Assembly: GCA_963930775.1 (NCBI GenBank)
Contig: OZ005689.1
Location: 27,912,044-27,976,043, forward strand
From: Cliona cf. orientalis
Lineage: Eukaryota; Porifera; Demospongiae; Clionaida; Clionaidae
DNA: 64,000 nucleotides
Reading direction: 5' to 3'
Shown in pieces: positions 35,241-44,846 of this stretch. The notes beneath the pieces are model-generated. The model had not been told where the DNA came from. It was given only the letters and a program-made list of their open reading frames with translations, and ran no database searches. The number at the start of each line of letters is the position of its first letter. Positions within the stretch are counted from its first letter, which is position 1. Made by a program: the position numbers and the translations under genes.

Positions 35241-37603
35241 TGTGCGATAATTTTTTTGTGTGTGGTAGGCTTTGAAGCAACTATCTGGACACAGAACTGG
35301 GTTGTCAGGACATGTAGCACACTGATAGTGAGTTAAATGCCTAGGACCATTCTCTCTGTCACTGCAGACAACACAGTCACGTCTCTTCCTTCCTTTCTGA
35401 GGGTAATGACGTACAGGCTGAAGGCGCTCGAGGTGGTGTGATGCTCTTGGACCTCGCCTAGCACTGGTGGAGGCACTGCTGCGGATTGGCTCGGACAGGC
35501 TCTCAATCAGCTTCCTCCGAAAAGCCAAGTGAGTGATGGGTCTCTCTCTTCTTCTGGCCAACTCCTTATAAATAATATAGGCGTTGATAACCATCACCTC
35601 CAACAGCCAGAAGATTTTTCACTACCATTTCACTGACTTGTGGAGGAAGCTGTAGTATGCCATCAGCTGATCTAACTTGTCCACCCCCAACATGAACTGG
35701 TTCTAGTCAGCGATAACCGCTGGCTTTTCTTGGACTTCTCCACGCCTAGAGAAAAGAATAAGGTATGTGAGATCATGTATTGTAATGTTTACCAAGCCAG
35801 TAGTCATTATTTGAATTTACCTTGTCCGAACCTGTGTTCATGAAGCATTATGCTTTGTTGATAACATCAAAACCTTTCTTTTGTCCAACCAGGACAGAGC
35901 AAGGATGTTGCCGGATCGAGCGGCACGTATGTTTTCTTGGGGTTCCCTCTTCCTCTTGGCGGTCACATCCTTTGGCATGCCCCTCCTGTTGGACTGCACT
36001 GTACCTGTGACTGTGATGCCCACCTTGGTCAGCTCACTGTGGAGGAGAGGACTCGTGTAGAACCGGTCCACATAGAGATCGTATCCCTTGTTGTGGAACG
36101 GCTCCATCAGTGTTTGCACCACCCGAACAGTGTGAGGATTGTCATTATCGATGAGCTGAGTCTCCCTGCCATAGTACACGCACACACGCTGAAGGTATCC
36201 CATCTTACTATCTGATAGTACAAATGCTTTGATACCCCAGGGGTGTGGCTTTCCCTTCAGGTACTGGCGAAAGGAGACTCTACCTTTGAAATTGATGACA
36301 CTCTCATCGACTGTGATCTGTCTGTCGGGTGTGAAGGTGGCCTCAAACACTGGACAGAGACGACCAAGCAGAGGCTGGATCTTGCTGCGCTTGGTGGTGC
36401 CAACTGGATCTCCCACATACAGCATACCAAAGATCTGGAAAAATTGATCTCTGGAGAAGACAGAGCGGAAGAAGGGAAAGTTGGTAGTGTCGTCTGTGCT
36501 CCAATAATCCTTCGGGTTAGTCAGCTGCACTATCCCCATGTTGAGCACAACAGCAACGAAGCCCTTCATCTCCTCCACTGTTACAGGTCTCCAGTTCCTG
36601 TATAGCGACCGGCTTGAGATAGTCATGGTGGCGAGCTAGTTTGTGGTGTATGTGTTGGTGGTGTCAACTAGGTACTGGAGCAAGGTGTCATCAAAGAAGA
36701 GGAAGAAGCAGTCCTCTGGAGTCTGACAGGATGGTGGTACCTTGGGGCCTGGTTGCTCTGTGAATGGCTGGGCGGCTGGAGCAGTGTCATCTACATTCAA
36801 AGAATCATACAGGTTAGTTGATGGCTAGCCAATTTTATGTACATGTATAATAATTATTATGTACATGTACATGTACATGTACATGTACATGCATGTATGT
36901 CTAGGTGATTCTTATCTGGAGATTATTCACTCTACTTTTGCATGTACATACACATACTACGTGAACCTGTTCCTGTTCTCTATGCTCTGGTTCTAAACAT
37001 GAACGTTCGGAATAAATCGGTGCGTACGTACTTAGGCAAAATAAAGAAAGGGTTTATAGGTATATGTATGAGCATGTACAAGTAGAATGAGCAAAGGTTA
37101 TACACAACTGTATGTAAAGTTGAGTGGTGGTCTACTTTTACATGTATATACAACTAGTCGGGGGGGGGGGGGGCGGTGAGTTTTGATGCCTTTTTGTTAT
37201 ACATACCATACCTTCTCCAACTGTTGTCCAAACATACAGGTTGGTGCTGCTGGAGCCTGTACCTGCTCTCCCTCGTCTGCTAGTTGCTCCTCTGCCCCCT
37301 CTCCCTCTTCTCACTCCTGGTCTTCCCCTACCCCGTCCTCTCCCTCTCGCTCTGCCACGCCCATTGGTGCTCACATCGTCTCTGGAGCCATCCCTGTCAC
37401 CCCCAGAGGCTCCTCCAAGGCTTAAAGAGGAGTCACCATCACTAGCTGTAGTAGCATCACTGTCATCTAGGCTGGCATCATCCTCACTACTATTGCTATT
37501 GTCACTCTCTGATTAATTGTACATACTGTCTTCACTTTCAGCTTCAGTATCAAAGTCTGACAAACAGTCAGCTACCTGGTCAGCGTCAAACAGCCTTGGC
37601 ATG
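35241..37603 (-). pseudogene. piggyBac 2 transposase, decayed
   Basis: The N-terminal part (from the ATG at 37,603, MPRLFDADQVADCLSDFDTE) is acidic, then a glycine/arginine-rich stretch (RGRARGRGRGRGRPGVRRGR) near 37,270-37,370. The core at 36,626-35,838 has TISSRSLYRNWRPVTVEEMK, VDESVINFKGRVSFRQYL, GYDLYVDRFYTS. The third acidic motif GVDKLDQLMAYYSFL lies near 35,690-35,650, followed by two adjacent stops near 35,620. The C-terminal zinc finger (RRDCVVCSDREN, QCATCPDNPVLC) ends at about 35,241. A stop also falls in the N-terminal part near 37,512 unless spliced out. The three aspartate motifs are present but the stops make activity unlikely. Confidence 0.85.
36838..36896. repeat. Palindromic ACATGT microsatellite
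   Basis: ACATGTACATGTACATG repeats with a flanking TAATAATTATTATG; every unit is self-complementary, so the tract can form cruciforms. It lies in a non-coding part of piggyBac 2. Confidence 0.85.
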
Positions 37604-38563
37604 GTCTTCGCAGCCTTCGTATGTGAGATCACCATCGATCGCAGGTGTAAATCATGTTGAAATCCGCGCGTCTAAGTAACAAAATTCATGAAAGGGGCGG
37701 TCACCTTGGATGTCAGGCATGCGTGAAAATCGTCTGCGCGCGTCACAAATTCGTGATATTCGTCTGCTAAGTGTTAAAGGTATCATATCATGCTTGGAGT
37801 TTTGTGGCAGACAAAGCATTGCACTACGAGGGCACAGGGATGATGCTTGCAGTGAGTAGCCAAATCACGGGAACTTCAAGGCACTTATTCAGTTTAGAAT
37901 TGATGCGGGTGATATAGCTTTAGACTCACCTAAAGGAGTGCTCCAAGTGCTCTACTTACACTTCTAAAACCACCCAATTCGAATTGCTTTCCTGTATTGG
38001 TGAGATTATTCAAAAAGAAATTGTAGTTGATGTCCATTCACACTGTGATACAACCCAAGGTTTTTTAGAATCCAGGCAGATGAAGTAACAGGTATATCCA
38101 ATTGGGAACAGCATGGCATTATTCTCAGATATGTAAAGGATAGGAAAGCTGTTTAACGATTGCTCGCATTCATTGATTGTGAATCTATCACTGGACAAAA
38201 CATCTGTGAAAAGATTATTGATACAATAAGGGGAGTTAATCTGCAACCAGAATTATGCGGAGCTCAAACATGATGGTGAAGGAAATATGGCTGGTAGGAT
38301 CAATGGGTGTGCAGCTCATTTTTTGAAATTGGTTCCTCAGGCAACTTATATCATCAGCTAAATTTGGCAATCTCCAAAACAGCAAAGGTCAATGAAATTC
38401 AGGTTATGCTTAGTACACTCTCTTCAGTTGGCGTTTTTTAAGTATTCCCCCAAACGTGAATGACAACTAGAGAAATCAATCAATGAATACAATGAATCAC
38501 TAGATCCAGCAGACGGTGTCACTCCCATAAGAAGACAAAGCTGAAAACCATGTGCCAGACTAG

Positions 38564-39203
38564 GTGGGTAGAAAAGCACACTTCTCCGCAAAATGCAGGT
38601 AGCGTGTTATTTCGCGAAATCTATCCCTCGTGATTCTGTCCACTACAGCTGAGTAGTGGAGAGCTGGATCAGTGCTCCAGTAATCGTCAAGGGCGGGGGG
38701 GGGGGGGGGGGGGGGGGGGAGATGGTTGATTCCCATCAATATACAGAAGCCGAGGTATGCCCTGAGTTCTTTCCTAGTTATTTTGCTCCAACTACTGTAC
38801 TTTCCCTCTCCCATCACCTCCTTTGCGTACAGGTTGCTCTGCACTACCATATCGTCCACAAGATCGGGTGTGAACATCAGAATGAAGGTGTCAATTGGTG
38901 ACTCTGGAATGTCAACCATAGGACCCACTGGTGAGCTAAAAGGAGGGATGGTAACAGGTGCGAGAGTAGCGGACCAGCAAGGGGGGGAGTCAGAGCTTGA
39001 GCTTGGTGTATTTCTGGGAGGTATACGAGGGGTGGAGCAGCACTGTTATTGTCATCATCATCTTCCACATCCTCCAGGTACACGTCCTCAATATCATCAA
39101 ACTCGTCATCGCTACCTGCCATCATGGGCTCATCAACGTCAAAGTCATCATCTAGCTTAAGTTCCTCTAGCACAGCTTCAGTAGATAGCAGCCTTCTAGC
39201 CAT
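38564..39203 (-). pseudogene. piggyBac fragment 3 (N-terminal part)
   Basis: Minus strand. The ATG at 39,203 starts MARRLLSTEAVLEELKLDDD and an acidic stretch with EDVEDDDDNN; the second block (38,928-38,564) reads MGPMVDIPESPIDTFILMFT, LRAYLGFCILMGINHL and DRFREITRYLHFAE. Inside, a long G run (about 38,693-38,719) on the plus strand puts a proline run between GINHL and the DYW motif where relatives have PEIRDYW. The catalytic aspartates are not present. It abuts the hAT fossil. Confidence 0.8.
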
Positions 39204-39668
39204 TCTTTAGCTTAGGATTACTGTAATTTATTGTTCTAATAAGTGTTATTGCTATCTGTAGCCATAGACCACCGCATGCATTACATTCTTACCTCAGGAA
39301 TGTACTATAATCTTCAGAGGCAATTTCCTGGGAAATCCCCTATGGGAACCGCGAAAGTTGACCACACCAGAGCAATCTATAACCAGTCGGGAAACCCTCG
39401 CAAAGACCGCGATAAAGTAATGCTAGCGATTGTAGACTCAAGAAGTCGCTATAGTTCTGCAGCCTTAACCGATTATAGGCCAAGAGGTCATGACGTCATA
39501 CGTATTGCCAATGCCCAATTGTATTCAAGAAAGTATAGTGACACAAATAAAGTGTCTTGTACAGCATAGCAGCACAGCCACACAGGCAGTACAGGCCTTC
39601 ATGATATGTAAGTCAGGTAGTTGCTACATTCTAGTACGCCGCTAGGGCGCTACTATACATACTATAAG
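39204..39668. other. No gene recognised
   Basis: A 108-codon plus-strand open frame (39,243-39,569) has no domain and no splice support. No repeat or RNA gene seen. Confidence 0.35.
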
Positions 39669-39703
39669 CTACAAACATACACAAAAGCTTATAAGCTTAC
39701 TTA

Positions 39704-39878
39704 CCTCCATAATGGCCGCCGTCTTCGAGTCGCTCCCGGGTAAGCACTTGGCTCTGTTGAAAAGCTCGTCATATCTGTGTAGGTATAGACCTAGTCTAGC
39801 TATATACTTAGCGACAGAGCTGTAGCTCCTGCCCTGTGATAGAAAGCGTACTGCTCTCGTACCCGGATCGATCGCCAT
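39704..39878 (-). CDS. Possible first exon of an unknown gene
   Basis: ATG at 39,878 starts MAIDPGTRAVRFLSQGRSYS with SSVAKYIARLG, and the frame ends at a strong donor (ATGGAG|GTAAGT) near 39,704. The pattern of a helix-turn-helix-like start is faint (SYSSVAKYIARLGLYLHRY). No following exon was identified. Next to a Tc1-like gene on the other strand, it could belong to another element. Confidence 0.3.
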
Positions 39879-40263
39879 TTATAATATCGTTGATCTTCAC
39901 AAAAACATTTTTAGTAGCGAGCGGTAGGTTGGGCCAACCGTGACCTCACGCCACAGGTATGCAAGGGAGGCCCCCTAGTAGTCATAGACAGGACGCCAAA
40001 GCTATGGCTTCTCATTATTTGGAATGTAGGCGGTGCCATAGCGCCAATATAGCTGTACTGACGCCAATTGGCGTCAACGGCGGTTCGCGCGCATGGCGTC
40101 AATGGCGTACTGTCAATTTCCCTTCGTTTCGAATTTCCGTTACCGTGTCCGCGGACCCGTACTCCCGGACCCGCGCCTCCGTGTGGTGTGTACACGCTGC
40201 GCACGCATGGTCGAAATTTGAAATTTCGAGTGGATGCAATTTCTTTCCATTGCACTCGGTGCC

Positions 40264-41246
40264 ATGACTTCAGCTGAGCCAGCCAGGACAACAGCTTACT
40301 CTCCTGATATCGGTTGGAGGGTAGTATGGCAAAGAATAGGAATGGGTCTGACTTTCAAAGAGATTGCAACTCGTCTGCAAATAGGAGTTGGCACAGCCCA
40401 TCGCTTGTATGCTCGATATGCAGCTACTGCAGATGTTGCCCCGCATACACAGCCTGAGCGCCCCGACAAAAGAAAGCTTGACAACCTCCATGAGTTGTAT
40501 ATCATCGGACTTATACATGAGAATCCAGCCTTCTATCTGCATGAAATCTGTGCTAAAATTTTTGAGGCAACGGGTGTATCTGTTTCTGGATCTACTGTAT
40601 GTAAAGTTTTGCACAAGAATGGTCTCACATGAAAGAAGCTAACTAAAGTAGCACTTCAGCGATCAGTAGAATTTAGAGGGGCATTTATGGCTAATATTCT
40701 ACAGTATCCTCGAGATTTTATTGTATGGGTGGATGAGATAGGCTCTGATCGCAGGGATGCATTACGTAAATTTGGATATGCTCTCCGAGGACAGCCAGCT
40801 GTTTGCAAAAGGCTTCTAGTTCGTGGACAAAGAATATCTGCCGTTGTTGCCATGTCTTCTGATGGTGTTGAGGCTTATGAGCTATCAGTGGGTTCTACGA
40901 ATTCCAGTACATTCTTTGATTTTGTCAGGGGTAGCTTAATTCCAACAATGCAACCATTCCCCGACAGGCACTCCATCATCGTCATGGACAACTGTGCCAT
41001 TCATCATGTACAGGAGATAAAGGATTTCATTGAAAGCTTGGGCATTGTAATCTTTTTTTACCACCCTACAGTCCAGACTACAACCCGATAGAGGAACTAT
41101 TTAGCTATCTCAAGTACTACTTGAAAGAACATGAGGAGTTAATCCAAGCTCTACCAACACCAGTACCTGTAATAGAAGAAGCACTAGAGAGTGTTACAAG
41201 CAAAAAATGTAATCAGTGGATAAATGATAGTGGTTATGATGTGTAA
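40264..41246 (+). pseudogene. Tc1/IS630-like transposase, two defects
   Basis: ATG at 40,264 (MTSAEPARTTAYSPDIGWRV). The N-terminal paired-type helix-turn-helix spans roughly residues 15-120 (GLTFKEIATRLQIGVGTAHR; VSGSTVCKVLHKNGL). A TGA at 40,630-40,632 interrupts it. The catalytic part has VWVDEIGSDRRDAL, IIVMDNCAIHHVQEIKDF and, after a frame change at a T run near 41,055, SPDYNPIEELFSYLKYYL, giving a DDE triad with about 34 residues before the glutamate. The stop is at 41,244-41,246. With one stop and one frameshift this is a young-looking but dead copy. I could not find its terminal repeats. Confidence 0.87.
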
Positions 41247-41316
41247 CTTTGTGTTTAATAGCCACAAGTGACACTACTTAAGTTAACTGTTGTTAATTGT
41301 TTTCTTTGTCCTTCAA

Positions 41317-42451
41317 TCAAAATTTTTTGACATCAACAAGGATTGTTTTGTGAAGCTCCTCATATTCTTCGTTGGAAATAACCCCACGTTCTTTCAGCTG
41401 GTGCCATTTATCAAGTTGATTGATGCGCTCAGAGCGAAGGGATATCCTCTTTCCTGGAGACACAACCACCAGTGCTAGCGGCATCACTTGGCTTTTTCTT
41501 CCCAAAAAATGACTTATTTGGAGGTTCCTCCATCGAGTCATGCTCATGGGTATGAATCATGTGAGCCCAACAGTTCAGTTGAACGGGGGTGTACTTGTCA
41601 CCATGTTTTTCCTTGAGCTTTGTCACTATATTGTCGACATCACTCATCATGCCAACCAATGAGGCGTGTCGCTTAGACTAAGGAGCCTCAGATGAGCCAG
41701 GAGCCACCCTTTTATTTGATCTTGGCTTACACTTTAGCCAGAGTACAATACGCTTACTTTTCTTGGTCTTTTCACACATGGCTGCCAATTCCTCATCAGT
41801 GTCAATATTCGCTTGTTTCCCTTTCTTTCCATGGCCTGGCACTATGTATCCAAATTCAGTGTCATACCCTTCTATATACTTTGAAAACTGCTCACATACT
41901 TTTGCCTTGAATTCTTTAGCTGATGTGGGTAGTTTGGGAATTTCTAAATCATTGATTATCAATTCACCACCAGCATTATTAGGATTAATAATCAAGGAAT
42001 AAACTGCTGTCGATTTCTTAGATCCCTTATTACTCTTTCCAGAACTAGTAGTATCGTGGGATGACACCTGTAGTTAGCGCATACATACATGCAGTCATGT
42101 ACTTGTATGTAATCATACAACCACCACATACAAGAAAGAGAGAGAGAGAGAGAGAAAAGCGTTAATATTATGGCACACGCCACTAACCATACAAACTCAG
42201 GCCATCTAAAGGAAGTGCCTCATTTATAATACTGGCACTAAAGCATCATATCAATACGAAGTAGATACTTTAGATCGACTTACAACTACTTCATCGTCTA
42301 GGTTTGCCAGATCTGGTTCCTCATTGCAATCAATACTTGCTGACTCAAGTCGACCAGATGAGCACGCCTTATCGCCTGAGCTGATGAAGACTCGAGAACC
42401 TGAAGCTTGAGTGCCATATCCCGTTACGAACTGAGTCTTCCAGCAGTCCAT
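41317..42451 (-). pseudogene. Unknown two-exon gene with SHOCT-like C-terminus
   Basis: Exon 1 starts at the ATG at 42,451 (context ACCATGGAC; MDCWKTQFVTGYGTQASGSR) and ends at a donor near 42,286 after LANLDDEVV. Exon 2 (from about 42,069) reads VSSHDTTSSGKSNKGSKKS, SLIINPNNAGGELIINDLEI and NCWAHMIHTHEHDSMEEPP. The C-terminus LDKWHQLKERGVISNEEYEE resembles the SHOCT oligomerisation motif. An in-frame TAG lies near 41,679 and a frame change near 41,445. I recall multi-copy sponge proteins with a similar W-A-x-x-I...H-x-S-x-x-x-P-P block but no function. It lies between element genes and is probably part of one. Confidence 0.55.
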
Positions 42452-42832
42452 GGTGATGTTCGTACACACAAGCACCAGAACACAGCAGGTCATAAGCCTG
42501 ATATTCCCGTGCGCAGACTATCACCAGCATGCATGCACATAAGAAAATTAATGCCTGTACATGTATGCACATGCATGCGTACATGGCCGGCATGGAGCTT
42601 GCTCTAGCTCTCGATACAGCAACCACGCCCACGGATGTACACACGAGGCACGGACACGGAGATACGGAAATTCGAAGCGAATGGAAATCGACAGTATAAT
42701 CAGTTAAAGGAAAATCTCGCGCTTAATGACATGCACGCGCATGCGCCTTAAGGCGTATCTCGCGTATAATCGGTTAAGGTCATCAATGATCTCCAATTTA
42801 CGGCACTTTTTCGGAGATTTTTCGTAAATATA

Positions 42833-43266
42833 CCGTATTACATCTAATTTAACGGACACCAGAAAAATAATTATTTTGGCCAATGTCCGCTATAATTACA
42901 GCACACAAAAATAGCCGACGTTCGAAGTGTCTGATGAATTAGAACACGTTTCACGCATGCACATTCGGTCAAATGGATGTGCGATCGAGCAGCTGCAGAG
43001 ATTGAGAAAATGAGACGGTACCTGGAGCACCCTATTCACGGTGGGAAAGAGAACAACTTGCCTCCTTCAGTACCACCAAAGAAGCAGCTGTCCATTGCAA
43101 ATTTTGCTCGATCAGTACCACGCTAGCGCGAGCTGTCCAACAATGTCCGGATAATTAGAACAAAAATTCAAACTTCATTGACAGTCAGGTGTAATTAGAG
43201 GTAAAAAAATAATTCAAAATGGTGTCCGGATAATTAGAGATGTCCGTTAAATTAGAGACAATACGG
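42833..43266. repeat. Family D inverted-repeat element (TA duplication)
   Basis: A 434-bp element with ends CCGTATTACATCTAATTTAA and, read inward from the right, CCGTATTGTCTCTAATTTAA, flanked by TA (42,831-42,832; 43,267-43,268). It resembles family C in style (pogo/mariner-type). Its right end cuts directly into the hAT scrap. Confidence 0.88.
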
Positions 43267-43436
43267 TAGTAAAGCCTAAGTAGCATATCATCAATAAGAT
43301 CGAACGATGTACCTTTCAAAGCATCTTTTACGGCCAGTTCCACATGATGAGCTAGGCACCAACTCCAATACAACCAAGGAACTTCCTTTTCTATAAGATC
43401 CTTTAGCCCAGCTGCACCGTCAATGATAAAGGCCAG
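43267..43436 (-). pseudogene. hAT scrap (ZNF862/KIAA1586-like)
   Basis: Minus strand FIIDGAAGLKDLIEKEVPW, WCLAHHVELAVKDAL, DLIDDMLLRLYY, an internal piece of a hAT-type transposase of the kind domesticated as ZNF862/KIAA1586. It is fused at its upstream side to pogo sequence and cut downstream by family D. Confidence 0.65.
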
Positions 43437-44846
43437 GCCTCAGCTATGAGAGATTCCAATTTATCCACAGTAATAACTCTCCCGGGATACTTGGCCAAAA
43501 TATTTCATGCATGCTATGGAGAAATTAGCCTTAAACGACTTGAAGACACCAATGTCTAATGGCTGAAGAACGTGCATCGTATGTGGAGGGAGGCACAAAA
43601 GATGAATATTATTCTCACGAGTTAGTTCAATTAACTCGATAGACGTATGAGATGTGTGGCTATCCAGTATGAGCATGATTGGCCTAGAAGACGGCATTTG
43701 TTCAATGAAAAACTTAAACCATTCTATAAAGATGTTGGCATTAATCCATCCCGTTTAACTGTTGACGAACATTGTACCCGGAACAGCACCCTCTCGCATG
43801 TTTTCTGGAACACATTTCTTCCGGGGATATACCACAGTGGCGGATCCAGAGGGGGATCCAGGGGTGCACAGGAACCCCCCTTTGGCCTGCATTAGCACTA
43901 AGAAGTATACTGATGTTAGGCTAAATGGAACCCCCCTTTCTGGCTACAGAACTAAGAAAACTGCTGCTACAGCTCACCTTAGAATGCATGCTTTAGAAGA
44001 AATTCGTTCGAAAACAGATCGATTGGAGTGGTAGGGCTGATAGTTTGTCTCCAGAACGAGCGAAATGGGCGTGGTTTTGCCCCAAAGTGGGCGTGGCTTC
44101 TAAAAATTCGCGCGCGCTTTGCGCACAACAGTATATCAGAACCCCCCTTTTAGAAATCCTGGATCCGCCACTGTACCATCATGGGGGGCAATGTATGACC
44201 AGAAGCCGAGACACATGATAATACTGTATGCGTCTTCCCCCTCGCAGCAGAAGTAATGGCATACACATTCCGGCGTCCAAGTTCAGCAACTACCTTGCCT
44301 GGCTTGTGTACGATACTTATACCAGTTTCGTCAGCGTTATAGATTTGCGTAGGCTTACTGATTAGATTTAGTTGCCCATACATGGCTCCTAGCTTACCAA
44401 AGAAATCATCTATCGTCTCCTGATTAGCGGATGCGGCTCTACAATACGAGAGTGATTGGGGTTTTTGCATTGTTAACTTTGGATGTCCCCTCTGAAATCC
44501 TTCGAACCATGCTCTTTCAGCTGTTTCATTCTTGAAAGGATGTTTCCTTCCTGTTTGTCAGCAATTTCGTATGCCATTTCCATTACTGTTTCTCTACGTA
44601 GGCCAAATTCCATTTCCCACATTTGGATCAGATATTTAGCTAGAGTGTCCTCTTGCTCTTCTGTCAATACGGTTGGTGGTCCTGGCCTACTTCCACACTC
44701 TCCAATTGCATGTCTTCGCAATGTTTCTACTGGAACATACATTGTACAATCGACCACTTTCTGTAAGGTCCTTTCTGCCATCTTTAACACACTGCACAGC
44801 AGCCTCCATGCTTTCCTCTGTCCATAATTTTCGCTTTGACCTTTCT
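43437..44846 (-). pseudogene. pogo/Tigger-type transposase, interrupted by a 339-bp element
   Basis: Would be a DDE transposase of the CENP-B/jerky group. The first exon begins after an acceptor at about 44,846 with KRKLWTEESMEAAVQCVKDG (psq-type helix-turn-helix), then CENP-B-like HTH (TVLTEEQEDTLAKYLIQMWE) to 44,473. The DDE part starts YNADETGISIVHKPGK and ends GHTLPPMMV at 44,174. The same frame resumes beyond the nested element as PRKKCVPENMREGAVPGTM, then IMLILDSHTSHTSIELIEL and HTMHVLQPLDIGVFKSFKAN. After a frame change near 43,490 the tail reads YPGRVITVDKLESLIAEAWP. Frame changes also occur near 44,760. It is fused to the hAT scrap at 43,436. Confidence 0.85.
43835..44173. repeat. 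Family E 339-bp element nested in pogo
   Basis: Inverted ends CAGTGGCGGATCCAG(A/G) flanked by TACCA on both sides (43,830-43,834; 44,174-44,178). Short GGAACCCCCCTTT words repeat inside near both ends. The pogo frame continues across when one TACCA is removed, so the limits are exact. It is non-autonomous. The ends look like the widespread CAGTGGCGGATCCAGG class; superfamily uncertain because the duplication is 5 bp. Confidence 0.92.

Larger units (their letters stand above)
34722..37773 (-). mobile_element. piggyBac element 2, both ends present
   Basis: A 3,052-bp element between TTAA duplications. Inverted ends CACTTAGCGGA (left) and CACTTAGCAGACG (right, read inward). It carries one transposase gene on the minus strand. 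It inserted inside the hAT fossil, whose frame continues exactly across the site, which confirms the limits. Confidence 0.93.
34565..38563 (+). pseudogene. hAT-type (ZMYM1-like, DUF4371) transposase fossil, interrupted by piggyBac 2
   Basis: Two pieces. 34,565-34,717 reads INSQVHAAKAFLDMCRS and YDKQIAKNRSFL. 37,778-38,563 resumes in the same frame as KGIISCLEFCGRQSIALRGH, then, with several stops and frame changes, GNFKALIQFRIDAGDIALD, YVKDRKA, FIDCESITGQNICEKIIDTI and finally TMCQTRWVEKHT. This order matches the central part of hAT transposases with a DUF4371 region. The TTAA at 34,718-34,721 is duplicated at 37,774-37,777 around piggyBac 2. The 3' end stops where a piggyBac fragment begins. 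Confidence 0.78.

Noticed and set aside
39243-39569. 108-codon plus-strand open frame
   Set aside because: Unusual length for chance but no motif, no splice support and no repeat of it; left unannotated as a gene.
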